Assembly (NCBI GenBank): GCA_018873245.2
Contig: JAEMBT020000008.1
Coordinates: 1,722,001-1,786,000, forward strand
DNA from: Archegozetes longisetosus
Taxonomy: Eukaryota; Arthropoda; Arachnida; Sarcoptiformes; Trhypochthoniidae
Direction of reading: 5' to 3'
DNA length: 64,000 bases
Under the pieces are notes generated by a model. The model searched no databases. It was not told the origin of the DNA and saw nothing but the letters and a program-made list of their open reading frames with translations. Made by a program: the position numbers and the translations under genes. Below, in pieces: positions 20,290-30,035 of the stretch (position 1 is the stretch's first letter; each line of letters begins with the position of its first letter).

Positions 20290-20537
20290 TAATTGTATAC
20301 AATATTCCAAAATTCGACTTTAGTTTCGACTTTATACTCGTCCAGGTGTACATTTTCAAGACTAAAAGGCTTCAATGTGGTAACTCTACATTTCAACTCA
20401 TTCAACTCAAATGAATCTACGTATATAATGTTTTCAAGTAAATTAATATTTTTAAAAAAATAGTTCCCTTATTTTTACAAAGGCTATAATGTGTGTGATT
20501 GAATACGTGAACGGCTTGATCTCCTTTATCAGTCAAA
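20290..20537 (-). pseudogene. Probable viral or host gene fragment interrupted by element B
   Basis: On the minus strand a frame enters from the element B target site and stops near 20,417. A second frame carries on to about 20,297. With element B mentally removed, the first frame would also be open for about 25 codons into the right flank (48,098-48,175). The product is not recognised, and the openness could be chance. Confidence 0.3.
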
Positions 20538-20543
20538 TTTAGA
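20538..20543. repeat. Target-site duplication of element B (left copy)
   Basis: TTTAGA directly before the element start. The same six bases follow the right end at 48092-48097. Six bases is the usual Polinton duplication length. Confidence 0.9.
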
Positions 20544-20846
20544 AGTAGTAGATATGTGCTTCTGGACCGGAGCGCTCTAGACCTGAGAGGGATTCTAGAC
20601 CTGAATACTCTATACTTGAGAAAGATGCCTAAAGCTTCTTCAAGGCTATAATTGAGTTGACAATACTGTCTATTCATAAAATTGATATAAAATTAGCTCA
20701 ATTGTTAATCATTTTATTTTCCCCGAAATCAATGCATTTACAATATTTTTTTATTAACAATTCATTATTATTTTTATTAAATGAGAATAGAGATAGAAAA
20801 TCGCAGTAAGAATAACCCAATAGCCTTAGTTTTACATAAAGAACAC
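20544..20846. repeat. Element B left terminal inverted repeat
   Basis: The reverse complement of 47789-48091 over 303 bp, with few differences. Its inner half is a mirrored copy of the last codons of the element's own protease gene. Confidence 0.9.
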
Positions 20847-21166
20847 TAACACAGTTTTACTCATTCATAATAGTGTTTGCACGTTATATAATGCGTGCTA
20901 TGTATTTTTATATAGTATCGTGTTCTATATTGCTATATAGTGTGCTATATAATGTTGTATTTTGTATTACTATATAATTCTGTGCGTATAACGTGCAATA
21001 AGTAGTACATTCCTATGTAACATGATACCAAAACATAAAAGAGTGGTGTCCCCGAGTCCTTATTACAGTAATGCTAAAAAGTGAAACTTTGCGCAATAAT
21101 GTAAATAAACAAATCTTTTTGGAGTACAACTGAATCTCAACTCTGTTTAGCCACTTTGTTGTTAAG
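20847..21166. promoter_or_regulatory. Leader region of the spliced gene in element B
   Basis: No gene seen. The stretch 20,880-21,005 repeats short TATATAG and TGCGTGCTA-like words. It probably contains the promoter of the spliced gene that starts at 21167, but no single TATA box can be chosen. Confidence 0.3.
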
Positions 21167-22256
21167 ATGGCTGCAAGACAGGTGGATCTGAAGAAAAGTT
21201 ACATCAAGAAGCTGCACGACGCATTTGCTGCATCCAAGGGAAAAATGGACATGATGGCGGACCGCATCAAGTCAATACGTAAGAACTGGAGTAAGTACAT
21301 TATTTAATGCTTTTTTAAAGAAAATCTTTCTAATCCTTTTTTTTCTTTTTCAGAAATCATGTACGAAGAAATGGAAAGCCTGTGGCCTGAAGGACTGGAT
21401 GGTTGGATGCCAGACGAGGAGAGGCTGAGAAAATGTCTTTTCATGACGGCTCTCCCGGAACCACATGGAGCTGCAACTGAGGATTTGACGGTAAGTTCAA
21501 GTCTTTTCTTATTTTTCTCAAAACTTTTCAAATTAATTTTTGTTTATGTAATTTTTCTAGGAAAAACAAACTATTGAAAGGGAGCTCAGGGAAGCGGAAA
21601 CTTCAGAGCTCCGAAGAAGGAAGATCAAAAAGAAACAACTTCCTCTAAGAGAAAATAAAAAAACAACAACAAGCTTGGGAAACAGAGAATCTGTTTCAAC
21701 TGATGGAACAGCTGGCCATTTGAGTCTCGCCGGAGACGGAAGCGACGAACTCTCGTCAACTGGTAAAACAATACTTCATTTCTTGTTTTAACTATTCAAA
21801 ATACTAATTCTTTTACTTCTTTAGCAGGTTTGGCCAATCAGCGCGGAACAGCTGGCCATTCTAGTCTCGGCAGAGACGGAAGCGACGAACTCGCTTCAAA
21901 TGGTAAAACAACACTTTATTTCTTGTTTTAACTATTTAAAATACTAAATACTCTACTTCTTTAGCAGGTATGGCCAATCAGCGCGGAACAGCTGGCTATT
22001 CTAGTCTCGGCGGAGACGGAAGCGACGAACTCGCGTCAACAGGTAAAAAATACTTCAATTCTTGTTTTAACTATTCATAACACTAATTGTTTTGTTTTTT
22101 TGTATAGATCTTATTAATTCTTCAACTAAACCAATCAATTCCTTGGTTAAAGTTCCCGGGAATAAAAGATCGCCAAGTTCTCTTCTCTTGCCAGAGCCAA
22201 GAATCATTAAAAAGTTTAAGGGCAAACAGAAGCAAATTATTACAAGCGATCGCTAG
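21167..22256 (+). CDS. Six-exon spliced gene of element B with duplicated exons
   Basis: The exons are 21167-21290, 21354-21490, 21561-21762, 21828-21902, 21968-22042 and 22108-22256. Every intron starts GTAAG or GTAAA and ends TAG or CAG, all are short (63-70 bp), and the reading phase is kept throughout, giving 253 residues. Exon 1 is Lys-rich and helical; exon 2 has WPEGLDGWMPDEE; exon 3 has a very basic helix (ELRRRKIKKKQ). Exons 4 and 5, both 75 bp, and the end of exon 3 repeat the unit GTAGHSSLGRDGSDELAS. The last exon is basic and ends at TAG, after which the same frame stays open for about 37 codons. I recognise no family. It may be a DNA-binding or virion protein, or a captured host gene. 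Confidence 0.75.
21828..22042 (+). repeat. Tandemly duplicated exon-intron unit
   Basis: Exons 4 and 5 are near-identical 75-bp copies, and their flanking introns are also alike, so the duplicated unit is about 140 bp. The end of exon 3 carries a third, partial copy. The acceptor before exons 4 and 5 reads TTAGCAG, a tandem NAGNAG site that could give one-residue variants. Confidence 0.85.
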
Positions 22257-23443
22257 AACTTAACTTTAAGCATCAATCCGATTTCATTACTTCTAATGCA
22301 ACAACTTTTTGCGACCGGAAATCTCGACTTCAGTTCTTTGGTCAATCGTGAAGATGTTGTCGATGACGAATAATTTTTTTTATTTTATACCAGAAAATTT
22401 TTTTACAATAAGAAAAAAATGATAAAAGTATAAAAAGCAAAAAAAATCTAAAATGATAAAAAGAAAAAAAAATTTTTTTTAAAACTACAAAAAGAGAAAA
22501 AATTATGTTAATCAATTTTATAAAATATCGTTTTTTAAAAATAATTTTATATTTTTTATACAATATTCCAATTTTATATTAATTTAATCAATTTATCTAA
22601 TATCTTAATAACAACTTCAATAAAGTTTTTTAGTATACCCCTTAAAAATGTATTCGTCCTAGATTTTGCGCAGATCTTAGATTCTGGTTTAGATTCTAGA
22701 TTGAAGTTGCAATTTTGTAAATTATTTGTATTGTTCATATAATACATTTGACTTGCCGAGACTGGTTCTTCTTCTTCTAAAGTCTTTACTCGATGGCAAA
22801 CTCGAAATCTTCTAAACCTTTTGAGGTATGATTTTTCTTATATACATTTTATTTTAAAGAATTCTATTCTATTCTATTACTTTTTAAATGTTTTATTCAT
22901 ATAAGACGTGACGATTTTTACATATATTGTTAAACCTTCTCTTTACATGTTTTATTCATTTAAGTCTTTTTCATATTTAAGTTGAATCTTCAAATCTTCA
23001 GTTTTGTTTCATTCATATAAAATATGACGCTATTTCACATTTGAATTATGCATTAATTTTCTGTATACTTTTTTTATTTCATTTTAACAAGTTTCCCCTG
23101 ATAAAAATCATTAATCGAAATCTGTTTAATTGTATGTATTCAAATATTTTCTTATTACGAGTTCTGAATTCTTTAAATGTTCTGAAAATATATAGATTTT
23201 AGTTTCAATGTCTCAGTATTAGTAAATCTTAGTTTAGTTTAACACTATTATTCCAAAACTAATCATAATCTTTAAACTTTCTATTGCAATACGATTAATT
23301 TCGATAATGATGATGATTAGAGTGAAACAATCATCTCGTTTCAATTGAGCTACATTTTGAGAGATGCGAATAGATCACTGCACGCGGCTGTTGTCAGAAA
23401 TCCATGAAAGACTCCGGAAGGCAGTACTTACAATTTCATAAGG
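22257..23443. other. AT-rich gap in element B
   Basis: No full gene found. The first 115 bases continue the last frame of the spliced gene beyond its stop. At about 22,793 there is ATGGCAAACTCG followed by GAGGTATGA, which could be a small first exon with a donor site, but no partner exon could be identified. The remainder is T-rich, with repeated TTTTATTCAT words. This could be where a DNA polymerase gene was lost. Confidence 0.4.
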
Positions 23444-23806
23444 ATGGAATTCAGACTTAATCGCGGCGAAAATGCAAATCCAATTATTGTTTCTCTTACT
23501 CCAACTCAATTTCAGTGGATAATGCATCAAATTGAGAAACGTTCAATTTCTCAGGAAATTCCAGGAGAAAAAGAAGGCAAATACATCTGCTTCGAACGAC
23601 CCAGTAATATCTATCAAAGCATTGTCGTAAGCATAATTGATCGAAATGCTAAATTTGGTATCTTGATCGATGAACAAGAACAAGGTATGCTTCAGCATTT
23701 TGCCAAAATTCTTATATTCGTAATGGAATTCCAATCAGCTAAAGATGAGAAAATGCAAGAATTGGTGAAGTTAATCTACTCTTCAGTCGTGGCAGAAAAA
23801 GTCTGA
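23444..23806 (+). CDS. Hypothetical element B protein, 120 aa
   Basis: An intact small soluble protein, not recognised. Its stop is followed at once by the start of the next gene at 23807, suggesting joint expression. Confidence 0.5.
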   Translation: MEFRLNRGENANPIIVSLTPTQFQWIMHQIEKRSISQEIPGEKEGKYICFERPSNIYQSIVVSIIDRNAKFGILIDEQEQGMLQHFAKILIFVMEFQSAKDEKMQELVKLIYSSVVAEKV

Positions 23807-24187
23807 ATGATTATTAAGCATAGATGTAACGGATGTAAAGAAGAAAGTCTTGTTTATGACGAGCATGATTGCAAGAAAGAACTTGTAGACGAGGAGTTGC
23901 TTGATCTGTTGATGCAAAATCTGAACAATAGCGAAGCGAAAAAATGTTTTAACGAATTGTTTGAGTATTACTCTAAACTACTAAACCTTAATGAATTTCT
24001 TGGTCAGGAGGCAAAACATAAGCTGCTTCCGACTATGATCGAAAAGCCTGAACAAATAATCGATGCCGTGAAACAAAGCTATGGATTTAAAGATCCAAAT
24101 TGGAAATCTAAGGTCATCGGATGCCTGAATCAAAGGAAACGAGAATTGGATGAATTTGAGGCACTTTCCAGATGTGTAGAAGAATAA
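23807..24187 (+). CDS. Hypothetical Cys-rich N-terminus protein, 126 aa
   Basis: The N-terminus has HRCNGCKEE followed by EHDCKKE, a possible zinc site (C-x2-C ... H-x2-C). The rest is helical and charged. I do not recognise it. It is coupled to the preceding gene with no gap. Confidence 0.5.
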   Translation: MIIKHRCNGCKEESLVYDEHDCKKELVDEELLDLLMQNLNNSEAKKCFNELFEYYSKLLNLNEFLGQEAKHKLLPTMIEKPEQIIDAVKQSYGFKDPNWKSKVIGCLNQRKRELDEFEALSRCVEE

Positions 24188-24246
24188 GAACCGAATGAGA
24201 AGCATCCTCGCATTTAAGTTGAATGAATTCATTAGAGCGCCGCTTA

Positions 24247-24350
24247 TGCCTTCAGCATAGTATATGGCGAAGCCATAGTATATGGCGAAGCCATAGTGTA
24301 TGGTGAAGCCATAATGTATGGCGTAGCCATAATATACGGCTACGCCCTAT
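24247..24350. repeat. Five tandem 18-bp units, each a small hairpin
   Basis: The unit is close to GCGAAGCCATAGTATATG. Each unit junction holds ATGGCGAAGCCAT, a self-complementary stem with a three-base loop. The last units are altered (GCGTAGCC, GGCTACGCC). They lie between the 126-aa gene and the IAP, so they could act in termination or be simple repeat growth. Confidence 0.8.
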
Positions 24351-24499
24351 GATTTTTTGTTGTTTCAATATATTCTCATAGATGTTAACAGAGATTATTT
24401 TTGTATAGATTTTGCGCAAAAAAATTGAAAAATGCTTGGACGTTCGGCGTTCAATCGACTTGTATCAATTAGTTCTCACTATCGTGTACGAGAACGAGC

Positions 24500-25464
24500 A
24501 TGTCAGCTGAATACATCAGACGCGAGTTACTACGACATCATTCTGTCAGAGCTAGTACTTTTCAGAGTTGGAATCATGGCAATATTGACTATCACAGATT
24601 GGTGTCTGCTGGATTTTATTACGAATCTCACAGGGATGAAATCATTTGCTTCAGCTGCAACATCAGGATCCCCGGTTCGGTTTCATCAACACATCCGTTT
24701 TTGATGCATCGATCACAATCACCAAATTGTCCATTTCTCAAAGGAATTGATCTTTCCATCAATCGTTTGGCTCTTGGAAGTTCACCAACTCCGTTGGCAG
24801 TTTCACTTGCTCCTTCGAGAGAAATCAGAAATCTTGAAGAAAATTTTGATTCCGTTGTTTCATGCGATTTAGAAAGACCTCCGACTAGAGAAATTAGAAG
24901 ACCTCATTTTTCGGGAAACGGAAGTTTGCAAGAAATTGAAGCCTATTACAAGTCGCCAATTAAGATTCCAGCTACTGATAGGCCTAATTCAATCATTTCT
25001 ATTGAAAGTTTCTTTCAAATGATGAAAAATAGAAACAGAAGATTGGAATCCTTTCGTGTTAATGAATGGCCTCTCACAGCTCCACACCCTGAAATTATGG
25101 CAGAAGCAGGATTTTTCTATTGTCTACTCAATGATCACGTTCAATGTGCTTTTGTCGATGTGTCATTGGTGGATGGAATAGAGAATCGGATCCATTTGAA
25201 GTTCATCGAGAAATATTTCCACAGTGCCAATACATTCAACAAATTCTATCCAGTGATGTTCAAATAATTGCGGAATTTGAAAACAAACGCCACGAATCCC
25301 GAAATTCAATTACTTTAGAAAGTAGCCTGTTGTGTAAAATCTGTTTCGATAACGAAGTTTCTGTGAGATTCAACTGTAAACATGTTGTGACATGCAAAGA
25401 CTGCTCTGTTAGACTTATTCATTGTCCTATTTGTCGCTCTCTCATAAAGAGGCGTTCGATGTAA
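24500..25464 (+). pseudogene. iap: Inhibitor of apoptosis protein (two BIR, one RING), one frameshift
   Basis: IAPs block caspases and ubiquitinate partners. The first BIR is complete: RASTFQSWNH, AGFYYESHRDEIICFSC, then a His and Cys at the expected distance (residues about 15-85). The second BIR (AGFFYCLLNDHVQC) changes frame near 25,145; its second half and the C-terminal C3HC4 RING (CKICFDNE ... CPICR) are read in another frame. The layout matches baculovirus- and insect-type IAPs, which are known passengers of Polintons. The damage would remove the RING from the product. Confidence 0.85.
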
Positions 25465-25536
25465 TTTTGAGCTAAAATTTTTGAGCTAATAAAACTTATT
25501 TAGAATTTTACAAGCGGTCTTATTTATTATTTGAAG

Positions 25537-26234
25537 ATGAACGAAAACATCAACTCAAAGTTTCTTAAATTTAGACATCCTTTCACGTCTATTGTTTCAG
25601 GACCAAGCTTTAGCGGAAAGACTATTCTTGTAAGAAGAATACTCAAGAATTATAAGGATTCTTTCGAAATTGATGTCAAAGATAAATTAAAAGTGATATG
25701 GTGCTATGGACAGTATCAAAATTTATACAAAGAATCAATTAGTGATGATGTTGACGTGAAGTATTTTGATTATTTGATAAAGCCCGAAGAACTTTTGCTT
25801 CTGAAACCTCACATAATTGTGATTGATGATATGATGACTGAAATGACGAAAAGTTCCGAAATGAGTGATCTATTTACAAAAGGGAGTCATCACTTGAATG
25901 TTAGCGTCTTCTTTATAGTGCAAAATATTTTTCATCAAGAAAAAGAGATGAGAAAATCAACCTGAATAGTCAATACATGATTCTAATGAAAAGCTTCAGG
26001 AATAGCAGCCAAATAAAGCATTTAGAATATCAAATTTTCGGCGAAAAGACTAAAACATTCCAGAAAATTTTTACTGATGCAACCTCGAAGCCTTTCAGCT
26101 ACTTATTAATTGATTTGAAACCTGACACACCAGACGAGTTTCGCTTTCGTACAAGAATCACAGAGGAGGAACTACCGCCGGAACTTAAGATCAGGACGCG
26201 TTTTGCGCCCCATTACTATGTTAGGAAAGAGTGA
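25537..26234 (+). pseudogene. Polinton packaging ATPase (FtsK/HerA type), one frameshift
   Basis: The enzyme pumps DNA into the capsid. A Walker A motif (GPSFSGKT) near residue 25 and a Walker B (IIVIDDM) near residue 107 are both present. The frame ends at about 25,965 and the rest, with FRNSSQIKHLEYQIFG and a conserved C-terminal DLKPDTPDEFRFR, is read one frame over to 26234. The start is taken at the ATG at 25537. Element A inserted only seven bases past the stop codon. Confidence 0.85.
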
Positions 26235-26241
26235 TTCGTTT

Positions 26242-26247
26242 TTCAAG
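26242..26247. repeat. Target-site duplication of element A (left copy)
   Basis: TTCAAG immediately before the element. The same six bases follow its right end at 42027-42032. Confidence 0.9.
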
Positions 26248-26395
26248 AGTAGTATAGAAAATGGGGAGGCAAATTTTCCCAAAAAATAGTCGAGTTGTCG
26301 AGTTTCTCGCTTCACTACATTCCGCTCAAAACTCAACAATTCAACCACTTTTTTGGGAAAATTTGCCTCCCCATTTTCTATACTACTCTATATGC
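26248..26395. repeat. Element A left TIR, itself a long hairpin
   Basis: The first 39 bases (AGTAGTATAGAAAATGGGGA...) recur as their exact reverse complement at about 26,349-26,387, so the TIR can fold on itself around a loop of about 60 bases. The loop contains an extra 8-bp GTCGAGTT duplication compared with the right TIR. Confidence 0.9.
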
Positions 26396-26815
26396 ATGTA
26401 TTATATCTCGTACGAATTTTGTACTTAAGGTGGAAATAATAAATAACCACAAAATCTGTACTTAAACATGAAAAAATGCCATATTTTCATATTATTTTTA
26501 TATAATAAATGAAAAATTATAGTAATTTAACTATATAATCACATAAATACAGTTAATATTACAAAAAAGTGTAAAAGTACTTACGAGTTTTGGCTTTGAG
26601 AGGGGTGGGAATTTGAAATAGTATATTTTCACACTATTTCTATATAAAAGTGAAGAAAAATTTTATTTTTTCAAAAAAAGTACAATAATCAATTTTCAAT
26701 TTTCATGTTACTATACTTTAATTCATTCTCATCGATGAGAATTTGAGTGAGAATGTGTATATTATGACGTGTTATAAACATTGGAGAATGACTTGTCTAA
26801 CATTTGTATATGGTT
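26396..26815. other. Non-coding left end of element A
   Basis: AT-rich sequence without a supported gene. One short inverted pair (TTCATTCTCATCGATGAGAATTTGAGTGAGAATG) is visible near 26,720-26,755. Confidence 0.5.
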
Positions 26816-27496
26816 TTATACAGCAGGAGGTATCGGTACGTTATTAAGCAATTTTAAAAATAATTCAGAATAGAGTTTGTCTCTCTTATATATAAATTCC
26901 TTATCTAACAATCCCTGATCTAACAATTTCTTACATAACAAATTCATATCTTGTACGTTCACGTGCATAATGTATATCAGTATACATAGAACTATAAAAA
27001 TTACATATGTCCATATTTGTATCGACTTCATCTTTTTATCTAATTTTTTGGACTCTTCGTTAATTTTACTAGTTAATGTCGTTGTTTCTTCCTTAATATT
27101 CGCCTCCAATCTTGTAGTCGCTTGGTTAATTTTTTCTTCTAATTTTTTATCAACAGTGTCTTTCACATCTCTAATATCATCGTCTATATTTTCAATTGAT
27201 TTATCCAAGCTTTTTATACGAAACTCTAACATTTCTTGTGCACTTTTTATTTTGCGAACTTCTTCTTTCCATTCATCGTTTTTCTTTTTAGTACCTATCA
27301 CGATACTACCTGATTGATGATTAGTAAGCAAACCCTCAAGCAAATTTCTAAGATTTTTATCCGGTGAAACGGGATTTTCATCATCTGAATCAACATTCTC
27401 ACTAAATTTCACGACTGATAGTTCATCTTGTGAAGCAGGGTTTTCGTCTTTATTTGACCTTAAATAAAAAGAAATTAACATAACATAAGAAACCAT
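26816..27496 (-). CDS. Coiled-coil membrane protein of element A, 226 aa
   Basis: An N-terminal hydrophobic start (SYVMLISFYL), then an acidic Ser/Pro-rich stretch, a long heptad-type coiled coil (residues about 75-155) and a membrane segment (WTYVIFIVLCILIYIMHV, about 160-178), with a short C-terminal domain. I do not recognise a family. It could be a virion surface or envelope-anchored protein. It lies after the metalloproteinase on the same strand, and this gene is absent from the repeat copy at the window start. Confidence 0.55.
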   Translation of the reverse strand: MVSYVMLISFYLRSNKDENPASQDELSVVKFSENVDSDDENPVSPDKNLRNLLEGLLTNHQSGSIVIGTKKKNDEWKEEVRKIKSAQEMLEFRIKSLDKSIENIDDDIRDVKDTVDKKLEEKINQATTRLEANIKEETTTLTSKINEESKKLDKKMKSIQIWTYVIFIVLCILIYIMHVNVQDMNLLCKKLLDQGLLDKEFIYKRDKLYSELFLKLLNNVPIPPAV

Positions 27497-27693
27497 TTTA
27501 AAACGTTATTTTTACAAAAAAACTAGAGAACCCAAAATCTATTAATTAAATTTTTACTTACATGTTACTTGAAAATAACGCCTAGTTTTTCATACAGAAC
27601 CATTAAAAATGTGAAATCGCATTCAACTGAAGTGAAATCGTTAAGAGAAGTCACGTATAACAAAAAAAAATCTATGCAACAAAGCTATTTTTA

Positions 27694-29118
27694 TTATCTT
27701 ATCTCAAAGTTAATAAAACTATTTCGTTGAATTAACCTTGAATCAAAGTTTTCTCTTATCAAATCATTTACCAAAGGTAATATTTTGCACTGATCTCTCA
27801 GAAACAAATCCTTAAACTCAACCCCTTTGACTAACATATCTAAAGTAAAGTCAAAGTAATCAATCATATTTCTCTTAACAAAGTAAACAATATTACTTCT
27901 ACTGAGTACCACATCATAATCAAAGATATCTATTTTCCACAAACTAATTGGTTTAATTAACATTTTTTCTTTATTAGTTCTTGCATTGATAAGCTTGTAA
28001 TAGATTTTAGGGGTTTCTCTTGAAAATAAGTAAAGAGTATCAGATGTATGATTGTAAAATACTCCATGAACTCTATTAGTAATGTTCATTTTAGAATATT
28101 CTAAATTCATTTCCCCTCTTTTACAACTAAGTATTTGTGCAAATGTTTCATAAAATAGTACAAAATCTTTATCAATTTGTATAATTGAAATCAATCCTGG
28201 CCAATTAACACCATTCCAATAATCATAATGATTGAACTTTCTAGTTTTAATACCAGTATGATCTGTATACATCCAAAAATCAATACTCTTATAAAGAAAT
28301 AGATATCCCTCAATATCATAAATAAGATTGAAAATCAAATCATCACTATTACACCAATCAATCTCATTATCATATTTACAAAGTGAGAAGTCAGGGTAAA
28401 ATTCTTCAGTCTCTGTTTTTGGAGTACTTGAATCATATTTTATCTTAGTTGTTTCAGTAGTTACAGTGGTTTTAGTTGATAAGGTTTTTGTAGAAGTTAT
28501 AGTACTAGTAGTATGATATTCTGAATACATTGTTTTAATTAATTTTTCATCTATTGATTCAGGTTTAAAAGTAAAATTGAATGCATCATAACTTTTATTA
28601 ATATAAGAAGGATACATTATAGAGTCAGGATTATTTATATGATTTAATCCTAAAGAATGTCCAATTTCATGAAGTATAACATAAAACATGTTATAAGTAT
28701 TAGGTTCTGGATAGAAACTTAAACTCCAATTAATATTATTGTTCATATGAATATCTCCATTTTCTGGAAAGAAAGCGTGTGCTAATGTTTCAGTTCTAAA
28801 ATAAGTATCGCCTTCAAATAATTTATGGTTAGGAGGTATAAAATTTATTACAATATCGGCTCCAGTATTATTGTGCAGAAACTCAAACTTAAAATGTGAA
28901 ATCGCTTCCCATGCTCGGAACGCACCTAAAAACTCATAGTAGATTACATTTTTATGATCTTTATTTAAGTTTTTAGGATGATTGATAAAAGTCCAAGTAA
29001 GATAACTTTTGCTCCACACCTTATAGTTTATCTCAGATATGTCATCATATTCTCTTACGTTTGATGACTCATTTTGAGTAAAACAGATAATAAGTAATAA
29101 AATATATAAATAACTCAT
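27694..29118 (-). CDS. Secreted matrix metalloproteinase-like protein, 474 aa
   Basis: MMPs are zinc endopeptidases that cut extracellular matrix. A signal peptide (residues 1-17) is followed directly by the catalytic domain: ADIVINF, LAHAFFP, the zinc site HEIGHSLGLNH and the Met-turn SIMYP at about 150-175. A Thr/Ser-rich linker (about 205-235) leads to a hemopexin-like domain bounded by cysteines near 245 and in RDQCK. The usual prodomain with its cysteine switch is absent, so the enzyme would be made already active. It is intact. Baculoviruses and entomopoxviruses have MMP genes; one inside a Polinton is unusual. A second copy of the tail lies at 1-378. Confidence 0.9.
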   Translation of the reverse strand: MSYLYILLLIICFTQNESSNVREYDDISEINYKVWSKSYLTWTFINHPKNLNKDHKNVIYYEFLGAFRAWEAISHFKFEFLHNNTGADIVINFIPPNHKLFEGDTYFRTETLAHAFFPENGDIHMNNNINWSLSFYPEPNTYNMFYVILHEIGHSLGLNHINNPDSIMYPSYINKSYDAFNFTFKPESIDEKLIKTMYSEYHTTSTITSTKTLSTKTTVTTETTKIKYDSSTPKTETEEFYPDFSLCKYDNEIDWCNSDDLIFNLIYDIEGYLFLYKSIDFWMYTDHTGIKTRKFNHYDYWNGVNWPGLISIIQIDKDFVLFYETFAQILSCKRGEMNLEYSKMNITNRVHGVFYNHTSDTLYLFSRETPKIYYKLINARTNKEKMLIKPISLWKIDIFDYDVVLSRSNIVYFVKRNMIDYFDFTLDMLVKGVEFKDLFLRDQCKILPLVNDLIRENFDSRLIQRNSFINFEIR

Positions 29119-29149
29119 TGTATTAGTTTTATATTTATAACATATAATT

Positions 29150-29611
29150 TCAGTTAGCTAATGTAATTTTTATATTCATTGAAGTTATTGAATTTAAATC
29201 AATATTTCCCTTAAATCTTATCATTAACTTATTGCTCTTTTCTTCAGAAATTTTAAGTTCTATCAAATATTTGTCAGTTGTTGAATATAATATTTTTGGT
29301 CTATTTCTTTTATTCTTATTATAAATAAATTGATTTTGATAAAAATATTCTCCTTTATTGAATATGATCCACATATTATAAAAATATTCAGTTTCTATAG
29401 ATTTAAAATCAATTTCAATATCTGAATTAGGTTTCACTTCTATTTCTCTGTCAAATATTATACGTCTTGAGTTCTCTTCCACTATACTTTTAACTTTTAA
29501 ATTACCTGTTAATTCTAAATCACCTTCAAGTTTAACAGAAGTATCATTTGCTATAATACTATTTGTTCGAATAGTATCAAAATCATAATATATATTTCCT
29601 TCATCCATCAT
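29150..29611 (-). CDS. Fibre-like virion protein, 153 aa
   Basis: The N-terminus holds a beta repeat of the type LEGDLELTGNLKVKSI, as in adenovirus and phage fibre shafts, followed by a C-terminal beta-rich domain. It overlaps the protease gene by 11 bases and starts at AATAAATG. I infer a host-attachment or spike role from the repeat and from its neighbour genes only. Confidence 0.5.
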   Translation of the reverse strand: MMDEGNIYYDFDTIRTNSIIANDTSVKLEGDLELTGNLKVKSIVEENSRRIIFDREIEVKPNSDIEIDFKSIETEYFYNMWIIFNKGEYFYQNQFIYNKNKRNRPKILYSTTDKYLIELKISEEKSNKLMIRFKGNIDLNSITSMNIKITLAN

Positions 29612-30035
29612 TTATTAGATTTAGAATTACATCTTGAAAAGAATGACCATTGCTAAGTTCATGTAATACTCTCAAACATAAATGTCCACAATAATTTGTT
29701 CCAAGTTTTTGAATCTGAAAAGTAGTCATCAAAACATTGTCTCCTAAATAGTTTTGAATTTCATTAGGAGGATCTAACCCAAAAGAATCAAAATAGTACT
29801 TGTTATTTTTATCCTTATAATAACAAACCCAATGTGTTCCATCATTTTTAATTGAATCTAAATTAACAATACCACATTCTTTTTCTTTAATTTTATGAGG
29901 TAATGTATCTCTCATAAAAACTCCTCTAAAGTTTTTTATTTTCAACTCTTTTACCATATTATCTAAATCAAAGTTTGATAGAGGTTTCAATTTGTGTAAG
30001 GACTTTTCCCTAAAAAAAGTCCTTTGCCATGACAT
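29601..30035 (-). CDS. Adenain-like cysteine protease (maturation protease)
   Basis: The enzyme cleaves virion precursors. The catalytic order His-Asp-Gln-Cys is visible: DGTHWVCYY, FDSFG, FQIQKLGTNYCGHLC. 144 residues is the usual length for Polinton proteases. It is intact and overlaps the genes on both sides (11 and 49 bases). Confidence 0.9.
   Translation of the reverse strand: MSWQRTFFREKSLHKLKPLSNFDLDNMVKELKIKNFRGVFMRDTLPHKIKEKECGIVNLDSIKNDGTHWVCYYKDKNNKYYFDSFGLDPPNEIQNYLGDNVLMTTFQIQKLGTNYCGHLCLRVLHELSNGHSFQDVILNLINDG

Noticed and set aside
22793-22830. First exon of another spliced gene in element B
   Set aside because: The ATG and donor look plausible, but no matching acceptor and exon could be found.
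24247-24350. CRISPR array
   Set aside because: The 18-bp units are directly adjacent with no spacers, in an insect-type mobile element.
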